Shown here: positions 1 through 7,141 of the stretch, in pieces
Numbering within the stretch: the stretch's first letter is position 1
How the letters are laid out: each line of letters opens with the position of its first letter
From: Tolypothrix sp. FACHB-123
Lineage (GTDB): Bacteria; Cyanobacteriota; Cyanobacteriia; Cyanobacteriales; Nostocaceae
Assembly (NCBI RefSeq): GCF_014697075.1
Contig: NZ_JACJRE010000060.1
Coordinates: 1-43,354 of the forward strand
Direction: 5' to 3'
DNA: 43,354 bases
Position numbers and translations under genes: made by a program
The notes under the pieces: model-generated
What the model saw: the letters and a program-made list of their open reading frames with translations, nothing else
What the model was told of the DNA's origin: nothing
Database searches by the model: none

Positions 1-63
1 CGGTACTTGTTTTTGTTGCCGCAGGTCTGGGTTTCCTGTTCGCGCTGGACGTTTTCTTGCCAT
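1..63 (-). CDS. 5' end of an unknown basic protein (partial)
   Basis: Reading the minus strand from an ATG at 63 gives 21 codons without a stop before the window edge: MARKRPARTGNPDLRQQKQV followed by P. The composition is strongly basic and polar and looks like the start of a real small cyanobacterial protein, but too little is present to name a family. A perfect 19-bp inverted repeat (64-109) sits directly upstream of the ATG, so it lies in the leader or promoter of this gene. No clear Shine-Dalgarno sequence is visible. The plus strand also has an open stretch here (3-65), but it has no start inside the window and a less convincing composition. Confidence 0.45.
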   Translation of the reverse strand, partial: MARKRPARTGNPDLRQQKQVP

Positions 64-109
64 GATGTATCTCTAAGAACATCATTATTAATGTTCTTAG
101 AGATACATC
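64..109. repeat. Perfect 19-bp inverted repeat (hairpin)
   Basis: The left arm GATGTATCTCTAAGAACAT (64-82) is exactly complementary to the right arm at 91-109, with an 8-base AT-rich loop. It abuts the ATG of the minus-strand gene at 63. It could be a terminator-like or regulatory hairpin, or a small mobile palindrome. There is no T-run typical of an intrinsic terminator on either side. Confidence 0.8.
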
Positions 110-126
110 TTTTGCTTACTTTTAGC

Positions 127-195
127 TTAAGTTGACACCAATGGGCACTGCCATGCCTTCTAGAATATATTGATGTGCCGCCAAGACTATTTAAA
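127..195. repeat. Copy of a dispersed intergenic repeat
   Basis: The stretch beginning TTAAGTTGACACCAATGGGC and running through a TCTAGAATAT core to TGATGTGCCGC is nearly identical to 43162-43232 at the other end of the window, in the same orientation. Shorter matches to its first part occur at 22523-22540 and, inverted, near 26400-26422 and 42985-42999. It is a non-coding dispersed element. No transposase is associated with it. Confidence 0.75.
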
Positions 196-215
196 TTGCT
201 ATTAAATTTAAAAAT

Positions 216-336
216 GGCTGTTAACAGTTCATGTTCCACATTTAACAGCCAAAACGGGTATTTTTACAACTGAAATAGGATTGTAAAAGTTAATGATTTT
301 TCGGGTATCACCGATTTCTACCCGATTAATACCCGA
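216..336 (+). promoter_or_regulatory. Three consecutive stem-loops upstream of a small gene
   Basis: Three perfect inverted repeats follow one another: GGCTGTTAA/TTAACAGCC (216-224 with 242-250), TTTTACAA/TTGTAAAA (262-269 with 281-288) and TCGGGTAT/ATACCCGA (301-308 with 329-336). All lie in the 348-base gene-free gap before the ORF at 412. They may form a structured leader RNA or operator sites. No known riboswitch class is recognised. The rest of the gap (337-411) shows nothing I can name. Confidence 0.4.
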
Positions 337-411
337 TATTTTAACTTATAAGACGTAACATCTCAAAAGACCGGAGTTTTGCAACCTGGTTGTAGTTTTG
401 AGTAAATTCTT

Positions 412-633
412 ATGTCACATTTTTCCGTGAACATTGCCAATATCGTGCTTACTAATGAGCAATATCTTAAGCTCAGAATATATGCAGAAGCTAATCAAAT
501 ATCAGTTCATGAGGCAATTCGCTTACTCATCGATTCGCTGCCAGAACCTGCTAAAGATAGAAGAAATTTAGATAAATCACATCCAGCTTTTTTATCGAGA
601 AGGTTTTTGCACAGTTTGTTTAATGTTCAGTAA
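412..633 (+). CDS. Small hypothetical protein, possible ribbon-helix-helix type
   Basis: A 73-residue protein of unknown function. An N-terminal strand-like segment (FSVNIANIVLTNEQYLKLR) is followed by a helix-loop-helix stretch (YAEANQISVHEAIRLLIDSL, about residues 24-43), which resembles short ribbon-helix-helix DNA-binding or antitoxin-like proteins. The C-terminal third is basic. No toxin-like partner is adjacent; the next gene is a glycosyltransferase on the same strand 62 bases on. The start ATG at 412 has no strong ribosome binding site. Family assignment is an inference from pattern only. Confidence 0.5.
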   Translation: MSHFSVNIANIVLTNEQYLKLRIYAEANQISVHEAIRLLIDSLPEPAKDRRNLDKSHPAFLSRRFLHSLFNVQ

Positions 634-695
634 TTCTACTCTGAAGGCTAACAGTTAATTAATCATCTTTGAGTTTTGTAGGTAGAAATTTAACA

Positions 696-2135
696 ATGAA
701 AAATCTTGTCCCTGTGAGTTTATTTGAGTCTCTGGAAATTCCTAATCTAGAAACACATTCTCAACCCACCTATGCATTAATTTCAGTTCACGGCGATCCG
801 ACGGCTGAAATTGGCAAAGAAGGGGCAGGTGGACAAAATATCTACGTGCGAGAATTGGGATTAGCATTAGCACAAAAGGGATGTCAGGTTGATATATTTA
901 CCCGACGCGAACATCCCAATCAAGAAGAAATTGTGGAACTAGCACCAGGGTGTCGCACAATTCGTCTAACCGCAGGGCCAATAAAATTTGTTCCTAGAAC
1001 CGAGTTATTTGAGCATTTACCAGAATTTGTTGCATCTTGGTTGAATTTTCAACAGCAAACGGGGCGTAACTATGCACTAATTCACACCAATTACTGGCTT
1101 TCTGGTTGGGTAGGATTACAACTCAAATCGCAACTAGGATTACCTCAAGTTCATACTTATCATTCCATCGGAGCAGTTAAATACCGTGATGAACAAAATC
1201 CGCCGCAGATTGCTGCAATTCGCCATTGTGTAGAAAAAACAATTTTAGAGCAAATAGATTGTGTAATTTCTACTAGTCCTCAGGAAGTAGACGACCTCCG
1301 CCAATTAATTTCGCAAAAAGGCAGAATTAAAATTATTCCCTGTGGTATTAACACTACACATTTTAGTTCTGTCAGCCAGAAAATAGCTCGCCAGAAATTG
1401 GGAATTAGCCCCGATGCTCAGATAATTTTATATGTAGGGCGTTTTGACCGCCGTAAGGGAATCGAAACATTAGTCAGATCTTGTGCGGCTTTACCTAATT
1501 CCTTTCAACTTTATTTTGTTGGTGGTAGTCGCGAAGATGGCCCAGATCTTCAAGAACAACAACGTATTCAAGCCTTAGTCAAAAAGCTGGGTTTAGAAGC
1601 AGTAACAGTGTTTACTGGACAGATTTCGCAAGCGCAGTTACCTGCTTACTATGCTGCTGCAAATGTTTGTGTAGTTCCCAGTTATTACGAACCTTTTGGT
1701 TTAGTTGCAATTGAAGCAATGGCAGCCAGAACACCTGTAATTGCTAGTAATGTTGGCGGATTGCAGCATACAGTAGTGCATGGTCAAACCGGGCTGTTGG
1801 TTCCTCCAGGAAATCATCATGATTTAACAAAAGCTATTAGTAATGTGTTAGATAACCCCAGTTTGAGGCAGTTTTACGCTAATGCTGCATATAGCTGGGT
1901 TCAGTCTCGTTTTAGTACTCAAGCAGTCACTAATCAAATTTACGAACTCTACCAATCACTAACGCTTTCTACATTTGTTCAAGAAATAATTCAAACGCAT
2001 AATTTAACTCCAAATGTAGAAAAGCAAATTCAAACTTTGTTGAAGTCTAAAGCTTTAAAACCGAGCGACATTAAAGCTTTAGAGAAACTAGTTGACTCAT
2101 TTTCTAATGGTACTGTGCAGTGGGTAAATAGTTAA
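696..2135 (+). CDS. Sucrose-phosphate-synthase-type GT4 glycosyltransferase
   Basis: A GT-B fold glycosyltransferase of family GT4, closest to the short sucrose-phosphate synthases of Nostocales, which join UDP- or ADP-glucose to fructose-6-phosphate. The N-terminal half has the hallmark loop ISVHGDP followed by GKEGAGGQNIYVRELG, and then HTNYWLSGWVG and HTYHSIGAVK, which shape the acceptor site. The C-terminal half has VGRFDRRKGIETLV (phosphate and nucleotide binding) and the E-x7-E signature in YEPFGLVAIEAMA. About 60 residues at the C-terminus extend past the GT4 domain. An in-frame TTG at 669 exists, but the ATG at 696, preceded by TAGGTAG, is the likelier start (479 residues). A sucrose-phosphatase-like gene follows 175 bases downstream, which supports a role in sucrose synthesis. 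Substrate preference cannot be read from sequence alone. Confidence 0.82.
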   Translation: MKNLVPVSLFESLEIPNLETHSQPTYALISVHGDPTAEIGKEGAGGQNIYVRELGLALAQKGCQVDIFTRREHPNQEEIVELAPGCRTIRLTAGPIKFVPRTELFEHLPEFVASWLNFQQQTGRNYALIHTNYWLSGWVGLQLKSQLGLPQVHTYHSIGAVKYRDEQNPPQIAAIRHCVEKTILEQIDCVISTSPQEVDDLRQLISQKGRIKIIPCGINTTHFSSVSQKIARQKLGISPDAQIILYVGRFDRRKGIETLVRSCAALPNSFQLYFVGGSREDGPDLQEQQRIQALVKKLGLEAVTVFTGQISQAQLPAYYAAANVCVVPSYYEPFGLVAIEAMAARTPVIASNVGGLQHTVVHGQTGLLVPPGNHHDLTKAISNVLDNPSLRQFYANAAYSWVQSRFSTQAVTNQIYELYQSLTLSTFVQEIIQTHNLTPNVEKQIQTLLKSKALKPSDIKALEKLVDSFSNGTVQWVNS

Positions 2136-2166
2136 GCCACAATATGCCAGGCTAAAATCGATTGAG

Positions 2167-2251
2167 AAATACAGGGATAAAAGAATTTTAGATAATGGAT
2201 TGACGAATATATTTAAAACATGCAAATTTGTGGTGCAATATCCCTGTATTT
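2167..2251. repeat. Perfect 13-bp inverted repeat between two sucrose genes
   Basis: AAATACAGGGATA at 2167-2179 is exactly complementary to 2239-2251, enclosing 59 bases of AT-rich DNA. It lies in the gap between the glycosyltransferase and the phosphatase-like gene. It could be a small MITE-like element or a transcript-processing structure. It is not a standard intrinsic terminator. Confidence 0.6.
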
Positions 2252-2310
2252 TTACCAAATACGTCATTTATTTATGATTATAAACACATTATAAATGTGA
2301 GGAACTAATA

Positions 2311-3084
2311 ATGAAATTACTATTAGTGATTGATTTAGATAATACTCTGGTCGAGAAAGATAAAGGAACTAATTTTTTAACCCAACGTTTAGCAGAGTTC
2401 CGTAAACATATATATTTAGTCTATATTACTGAAGAAACTGATACTTCCAGCCGTAAATTTATAGCACAATCAAAGCTTTTAAAACCAGATTACCTAATTA
2501 CTAGTCTAGGGAGTGAAATTTATCAACAGGGTGTGATTTTAGAGCAAGATTGGGCAAATTACCTTTCACAAGGCTGGAATAGAGATACTATTTGGGCGAT
2601 TGCTAGCCAATTTTCCGGCTTGAAAGTTCGTTCTCAAAGCGAACAAACTCGCTGGAAAATCAGCTTGAGCCTCGATATGGCTGCTTCACTTCATGTTATT
2701 GATGATTTACAAGATTTATTAGACTTTTCAGGATTATCAACTCAGGTTATTTTTAGTAATGGACGTGATGTTGATATCGTACCCAAAAATTGTAACAAGG
2801 GTAAAGCTGCTGCATATGTGCAACAACTCTTGCAAGTAGAACCGGAGGCCACTGTTATCTGTGGAGGTTCGGGAAATGACATTAGCCTATTTAAATTACC
2901 GTCGCCAGGAATTATTGTCAGTAATGCCCAAACAGAACTGCTTCAATGGTACTACAAAACCCATTACCCTTGGCACTATTTAACTTATTACCCCGATGCG
3001 GCTGGAATTGTGGAAGGACTGGTTTATTTTAATATTTTGGCATTCCCTAATAGCTGGCGATCTCAATCCATTTCCAATTCATAG
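2311..3084 (+). CDS. Sucrose-phosphatase-like HAD protein with altered active site
   Basis: A 257-residue HAD-IIB protein that follows sucrose-6-phosphate phosphatase along its length: DLDNTLV (D8, D10) at the N-terminus, the cap with GSEIY and WKISLSLD, and VIFSNGRDVDIVPKNCNKGKA. Two conserved elements are changed. The motif that in active enzymes reads T-G-R-S is T-E-E-T (residues 40-43). The metal-binding motif G-D-S-G-N-D is G-G-S-G-N-D, with Gly186 in place of Asp. The nucleophile D8, T40 and D190 remain. It may therefore be weak, inactive or a regulatory partner, as proposed for the HAD-like domain fused to some sucrose-phosphate synthases. GAGGAAC eight bases before the ATG is a good ribosome binding site. 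It ends three bases before the convergent gasdermin-like gene. Confidence 0.75.
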   Translation: MKLLLVIDLDNTLVEKDKGTNFLTQRLAEFRKHIYLVYITEETDTSSRKFIAQSKLLKPDYLITSLGSEIYQQGVILEQDWANYLSQGWNRDTIWAIASQFSGLKVRSQSEQTRWKISLSLDMAASLHVIDDLQDLLDFSGLSTQVIFSNGRDVDIVPKNCNKGKAAAYVQQLLQVEPEATVICGGSGNDISLFKLPSPGIIVSNAQTELLQWYYKTHYPWHYLTYYPDAAGIVEGLVYFNILAFPNSWRSQSISNS

Positions 3085-3086
3085 GA

Positions 3087-3920
3087 TTATGCTAATTCTA
3101 GCAATTGATTGGGAGCAAACAAAACTGGCGTTAACACAGATTCATCATCTAAATTTATTTCAGTTGGAGGTGCTGTCACGGCTTTGAGATCTACGCTTTT
3201 GTTTGTATTGGGGTTCAACTTAAATTTTACAACTCCACCAACAGTTTCTATCCAAATTGGACAAGCTTTGAAGCCAAATCCCAGGGATTGACTGCCATTA
3301 AATGAGATTTTTGTATCTCCTTTTTTTTCAACAGAAATTTTTGAATCTAATCCAATGACATTTTTAACAGCATCAATATTAATATCTATTCCTTGCACAT
3401 TATCCTGATAAAGTCTAATGCCAAAAGAATTAGATTTCAGCACATCGATAATGATATAAGCTTCCCCCTCTTCATTAAACTGAGCAATAAAGTCTTCATC
3501 AATTAATGGCTGAGATTGCCGCAAAAATTTACTCACAGCAGCAGGCATAACAGTGTCATACAGAACATTTTCATATTCAAATTCGATTGCCGAAGCTTTG
3601 CCAAAAACTGATTTTATGCCCGCACTTTTTCCGCCCAAAGCAGATAATAGATTGTTGAGTATGGAAATACCAAAATTGAACTCTAACTTATTTGTTCTTA
3701 ATCCACTAATTGTGCCTGCTTGCAGGTTTGTAAACACTTGGGGCAAAGGTGGCATTGGATCGGCAACTATATCTGTAATATTTGCATATATACTTGAAAT
3801 GCCAGTTTTAGAATCGCGGGATAAAATAGTTAACGGGGTAATACCTTCTCGCGGAAGTTTAATTGCGTTATATCCAAGCTGGTTTAAGTGGTCAATTGCC
3901 TGGTCTTTGCAAGCTACCAT
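3087..3920 (-). CDS. Bacterial gasdermin (bGSDM)-like pore-forming protein
   Basis: A 277-residue protein whose N-terminus, MVACKDQAIDHLNQLGYNAI followed by KLPREGITPLTIL, matches the pattern I associate with bacterial gasdermins: a cysteine within the first four or so residues (Cys4 here; palmitoylated in characterised members), then LGYN-x-x-(K/R)-LPR-x-x-I-x-PL. The length fits the family. The body is an alternating beta/amphipathic protein without signal peptide or fixed membrane helix. It ends in an acidic linker (INLDDESVL) and a hydrophobic tail (VLFAPNQLLELA), as expected for an autoinhibitory C-terminal peptide removed by a protease. Bacterial gasdermins form large membrane pores after cleavage and act in abortive antiphage defence. 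They usually sit beside a protease gene; here the neighbours are a convergent phosphatase-like gene and a divergent DUF4174 gene, so it is an orphan. Assignment rests on motif recognition, not on a search. Confidence 0.68.
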   Translation of the reverse strand: MVACKDQAIDHLNQLGYNAIKLPREGITPLTILSRDSKTGISSIYANITDIVADPMPPLPQVFTNLQAGTISGLRTNKLEFNFGISILNNLLSALGGKSAGIKSVFGKASAIEFEYENVLYDTVMPAAVSKFLRQSQPLIDEDFIAQFNEEGEAYIIIDVLKSNSFGIRLYQDNVQGIDINIDAVKNVIGLDSKISVEKKGDTKISFNGSQSLGFGFKACPIWIETVGGVVKFKLNPNTNKSVDLKAVTAPPTEINLDDESVLTPVLFAPNQLLELA

Positions 3921-4025
3921 TTGGAAAAATCCTTAATTATACTTTGATTACTAAAGCTTTAAATATAAATTTAACTATTTCCTAAATATAGCAATCCTAA
4001 TTGAGTTGCGAAAAATATCGGTTTT

Positions 4026-4082
4026 GGCTGTTGATGGTTGGCTGTTGACGGTTGACTGTGAACGGTTAACAGTCAACAACCC
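4026..4082. repeat. Heptamer-type tandem/palindromic repeat (GTTGACGGTT family)
   Basis: Degenerate 7-base units such as GTTGACG, GTTGACT and their complement AACAGTC fold back on each other. Related tracts lie at 21314-21365, 27698-27760 and 33078-33125. This is the short tandemly repeated type common in Nostocales. The rest of the 3921-4291 gap, which separates the divergent gasdermin-like and DUF4174 genes, is AT-rich and shows no gene I would support. Confidence 0.75.
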
Positions 4083-4291
4083 TACTTGTAGTATTTCATA
4101 TGGTTCTCAAAATAGATGTGGTTTATATGGAAATTTTACAAAGTCTGCTGAAAAAATAAGCTTTTTGAGTAATCCGACAGTGAAAGTAAGACAGCAAAGG
4201 CTTGTGATTTCACCAGTTTGCAATTGATTTTTTTATACCCAAAACAAACCACTAGATAGAGGAAAACTGGGGAAACTGATGATAGCTTGAA

Positions 4292-4807
4292 ATGATGCCA
4301 GAAGATAAAAATCCCCTAGTGAATAAGTCAGTATTAATTTTCCTGACGCTAATAGCGTCTACTCTGTTACCAGTCAGTTTTGCTAGTAATGTCCAAGGTT
4401 CAAGCAATCATCAGCTCAAAATGTCTTCATTTAACCTTAGTTCCCAAAAATGGCAAAACCGTGTCTTACTCATCTTTGCACCGTCTGTTGATAACCATGC
4501 CTACCAACAGCAGATGCAGTTATTGCAACAGCATCACAGCGGTTTGGTAGACCGGGATTTAGTTCTGGTTCAGGTTTTGGCAACAGATACAAGTTATGCT
4601 AACGGACAGTTAATAGATCAATCTTCTGTAGCTAATTTGCGCGATCGCTTTGGAGTGGACAAAAATAATTTTCGCGTGATTTTGGTGGGTAAAGATGGTG
4701 GTGTTAAGCGCCAGGAAGCAACACCAGTCGAAGTTAAGGCTATTTTTGAACAAATCGACGCTATGCCTATGCGTCAACAAGAAATGCAACAGCGAGGTAG
4801 AAATTAG
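4292..4807 (+). CDS. DUF4174 protein, probably exported, thioredoxin-like fold
   Basis: A 171-residue protein with an N-terminal hydrophobic segment (about residues 13-31, SVLIFLTLIASTLLPVSFAS) consistent with a signal peptide or anchor. It is followed by a DUF4174 domain: NRVLLIFAPSVDNHAYQQQM, then LVDRDLVLVQV, then the C-terminal strand FRVILVGKDGGVKRQ. DUF4174 proteins are predicted to have a thioredoxin-like fold, but there is no CxxC redox pair here, so thiol chemistry is not implied. Function is unknown. The stop is followed two bases later by a glutathione S-transferase gene, so the two are almost certainly cotranscribed. Two ATGs (4292, 4295) are possible starts. Confidence 0.8.
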   Translation: MMPEDKNPLVNKSVLIFLTLIASTLLPVSFASNVQGSSNHQLKMSSFNLSSQKWQNRVLLIFAPSVDNHAYQQQMQLLQQHHSGLVDRDLVLVQVLATDTSYANGQLIDQSSVANLRDRFGVDKNNFRVILVGKDGGVKRQEATPVEVKAIFEQIDAMPMRQQEMQQRGRN

Positions 4808-4809
4808 TT

Positions 4810-5451
4810 ATGACGATTGTTGTCCATCATCTCAACAACTCGCGATCGCAGCGCGTGTTATGGTTACTTGCAGAATTAGGTATCGAATACGACATTAAAT
4901 ACTACGAACGTGACCCCAAGACGATGCTAGCACCAGCATCCCTGCGGCAAGTCCATCCCCTCGGTAAGTCACCAGTAATTACAGATGGGCAACAAACGGT
5001 TGCTGAGTCGGGCGCTATCATTGAATACATAGTCAGTCGCTACGGTAATGGTCGGCTAATCCCAGAATCCGGTACACCAGAGCGTCTGCGTTACACTTAT
5101 TGGTTACATTATGCAGAAGGCTCGGCAATGCCACCTCTAGTAATGAACCTTATCTTTAACCGTTTTGGAGGAGATGACAGCAGCGCCAACGACGCATTTA
5201 TTGCGCCCCAAATCAAGCTTCACTTTGATTATATAGAAGCTGAACTTAATAAGAGTACGTGGTTTGTAGGCGAAGAATTCACTGCTGCCGATATTCAAAT
5301 GAGCTTTCCTCTGGAAATTGCTGCTATGCAAGCAGAAATGATAGAGAACCGACCAAAGATTCAGCAATTTATCGAACGCATCCATGCGCGGCCTGCTTAC
5401 AAGCAAGCTCTTGAACGTGGAGGTAAATACAACTATGCCAACAGCATTTGA
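4810..5451 (+). CDS. Glutathione S-transferase
   Basis: A 213-residue cytosolic GST. The N-terminal thioredoxin-fold domain (about 1-80) has HHLNNSRSQRVLWLLAELGI, with a candidate catalytic serine in the NNSRSQR turn, the cis-proline in LGKSPVI and the glutathione-binding ESGAIIEYI. The all-helical C-terminal domain has the N-capping motif FTAADIQMSF. These enzymes conjugate or reduce electrophiles using glutathione. The gene starts two bases after the DUF4174 gene, and its ribosome binding site (GAGGTAG) lies inside the end of that gene, implying translational coupling. Specific substrate unknown. Confidence 0.9.
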   Translation: MTIVVHHLNNSRSQRVLWLLAELGIEYDIKYYERDPKTMLAPASLRQVHPLGKSPVITDGQQTVAESGAIIEYIVSRYGNGRLIPESGTPERLRYTYWLHYAEGSAMPPLVMNLIFNRFGGDDSSANDAFIAPQIKLHFDYIEAELNKSTWFVGEEFTAADIQMSFPLEIAAMQAEMIENRPKIQQFIERIHARPAYKQALERGGKYNYANSI

Positions 5452-5547
5452 TAATTCTTCGTTCCTGAAAATTCAATTGTAGATTGGGCAATGCACTACT
5501 GAGGGAGCTAGCGAACCCGTAAGCTCCCCTACCTATTATGGAGCCGT

Positions 5548-5630
5548 GTAAAAATAAGTTGAACAATTCAATATTTGTAGTGCGGGCATCTTGCCCGCGC
5601 GAGCAAGATGCTCGCACTACTTATTTTTAC
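5548..5630. repeat. Nested double inverted repeat (MITE-like)
   Basis: An outer perfect 11-bp inverted repeat (GTAAAAATAAG at 5548-5558, complement at 5620-5630) encloses an inner near-perfect 18-bp one starting GTAGTGCGGGCATCTTGC (5578-5595) and closing at 5603-5620. The inner palindrome is of the kind repeated many times in Nostocales genomes. The rest of the 5452-5913 gap is AT-rich and holds no gene I can support; a promoter for the methyltransferase gene is presumably in 5830-5910. Confidence 0.75.
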
Positions 5631-5913
5631 TTGATGCCTATGCAATGCTGAAATTTAGTGAGGTGGTAGTGAATTAAGATGCAGATATAGAAGGAAGAAT
5701 TTATCTGGGAACACTGCAAAAAATTAACTCAACAATGAACTAAGTAGGGATTGAATGCGCCGTAAATTTGAAAACTTTCCCAATATTCAAGAACCTAATT
5801 TTTCTAGCAAGCAGGCATAAATAGAATTATAGATCAATAAGAATTACCTTTCAAGTATTAATATTTTTGTGCGTCTACCAGTTAAATTAGAGTTATAGTT
5901 AGCTTTCAAAACG

Positions 5914-6900
5914 ATGTCAAACTTACTATATTTTGTAATTGGTGTTATTTTATTTTTAGCCATAGGAATTGTATTTTATTTCCTGACTGCTCGTAAGTAT
6001 CAATCTTCTGCTACAGTTGCTAATTCTTACGATGAATGGACTACTGATGGCATCCTAGAGTTTTATTGGGGAGAGCATATTCACCTCGGTCATTACGGTT
6101 CGCCGCCACGACGCAAGGATTTTTTAGCGGCTAAATCTGACTTTGTACATGAAATGGTGAAATGGGGTGGTTTAGATAAATTATCTCCTGGAACTACTGT
6201 TTTAGATGTTGGCTGTGGTATTGGGGGTAGTAGTCGCATTTTAGCGCGAGACTATGGGTTTGCGGTCACGGGGATTACAATCAGCCCACAGCAGGTAAAA
6301 CGTGCCCAAGAGTTAACGCCCCCAGGAATAAGTGCCCAGTTTGCAGTTGATGATGCAATGGCGTTGTCGTTTCCAGATGCCAGTTTTGATGTAGTTTGGT
6401 CGATTGAAGCGGGCCCCCATATGCCTGATAAAGCGGTTTTTGCTCGCGAATTAATGCGGGTACTCAAGCCTGGTGGTGTGTTGGTTGTAGCTGACTGGAA
6501 TCAGCGGGATGACCGCCAGCTGCCCCTAAATTTCTGGGAGAAACCAGTGATGAAACAACTCCTCGATCAATGGTCTCATCCAGCTTTTGCTAGCATAGAG
6601 GGCTTTAGCGAACTGTTAGCAGAGACGAAATTAGTTGAGGGAGAAGTAATTACAGCCGACTGGACGAAAGAAACGCTTCCTTCTTGGTTGGATTCAATCT
6701 GGCAAGGTATAGTTCGACCTCAGGGATTGGTGCGTTTTGGGGTATCTGGTTTTATCAAGTCTGTGCGCGAAGTACCAACGTTATTGCTGATGCGTTTGGC
6801 ATTTGGTACTGGGTTGTGTCGCTTTGGCATGTTCCGCGCTGTGCGGATGAACTCGCGCACAAAATTAATCGATAAAAACTTGGCGCACCAAACTATTTAG
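5914..6900 (+). CDS. MPBQ/MSBQ methyltransferase, Sll0418 type
   Basis: A 328-residue SAM-dependent methyltransferase that matches cyanobacterial Sll0418, the 2-methyl-6-phytyl-1,4-benzoquinone methyltransferase of tocopherol synthesis, which may also act on the solanesyl analogue in plastoquinone synthesis. An N-terminal membrane helix (about residues 4-26) anchors it. Family landmarks follow: SYDEWTTDGILEFYWGEHIH, the SAM-binding VLDVGCGIGGSSRIL, GITISPQQVKRAQELTPP, VDDAMALSFPD and WSIEAGPHMPDKAVF, with a conserved tail IRPQGL-like segment, FIKSVREVPT and LLMRLAFGTGLCRFGMFRAV. It stands alone, with long intergenic gaps on both sides. No gene symbol is given because naming in cyanobacteria is by locus. 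Confidence 0.9.
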   Translation: MSNLLYFVIGVILFLAIGIVFYFLTARKYQSSATVANSYDEWTTDGILEFYWGEHIHLGHYGSPPRRKDFLAAKSDFVHEMVKWGGLDKLSPGTTVLDVGCGIGGSSRILARDYGFAVTGITISPQQVKRAQELTPPGISAQFAVDDAMALSFPDASFDVVWSIEAGPHMPDKAVFARELMRVLKPGGVLVVADWNQRDDRQLPLNFWEKPVMKQLLDQWSHPAFASIEGFSELLAETKLVEGEVITADWTKETLPSWLDSIWQGIVRPQGLVRFGVSGFIKSVREVPTLLLMRLAFGTGLCRFGMFRAVRMNSRTKLIDKNLAHQTI

Positions 6901-7022
6901 TATGGGGTATGGGGCATGGGGCATTGGGCATTGGGCATTGGGCATGGGGCATTGGGCATTGGGTATGGGGCATTGGGCATGGGGCATTGGGCATGGGGCA
7001 TTGGGCATGGGGCATTGGGCAG
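6901..7022. repeat. GGGCATT/GGGCATG heptamer tandem repeat
   Basis: About sixteen imperfect 7-base units (GGGCATT, GGGCATG, GGGTATG) start directly at the methyltransferase stop codon. A shorter version of the same repeat lies at 18699-18750. This is a short tandemly repeated repetitive tract of the kind common in heterocystous cyanobacteria. The open reading frame on the opposite strand (rich in Cys-Pro-Met-Pro) is an artefact of the repeat. Confidence 0.9.
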
Positions 7023-7054
7023 GGGGAGTAAAGAAAAATATCATTAAATAAATT

Positions 7055-7079
7055 GGGTAATTTATTCTCTGGAAGTCCC
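7055..7079. repeat. Solo terminal repeat of the GGGAACTCC element family
   Basis: GGGTAATTTATTCTCTGGAAGTCCC ends at 7079 and resembles the right terminus of the MITE-like element described at 27670-27792. No matching left terminus is visible, so it looks like a remnant. Confidence 0.35.
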
Positions 7080-7141
7080 TCAAACGCCCGTTAGGCTTTT
7101 ATTGTTTTCTCGGTCAAAACATGGTTAGGGCTGACGCAGTC

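Noticed and set aside
4006-4227. 73-codon frame upstream of the DUF4174 gene
   Set aside because: It runs through a heptamer repeat tract and has no coding character or recognisable start.
5521-5640. Intrinsic terminator after the glutathione S-transferase gene
   Set aside because: The strong hairpin here has no U-run and belongs to a dispersed palindrome family, so terminator function is not supported.
6865-7083. Frame rich in Cys-Pro-Met-Pro on the minus strand
   Set aside because: It is a translation of the GGGCATT tandem repeat and overlaps the methyltransferase end.
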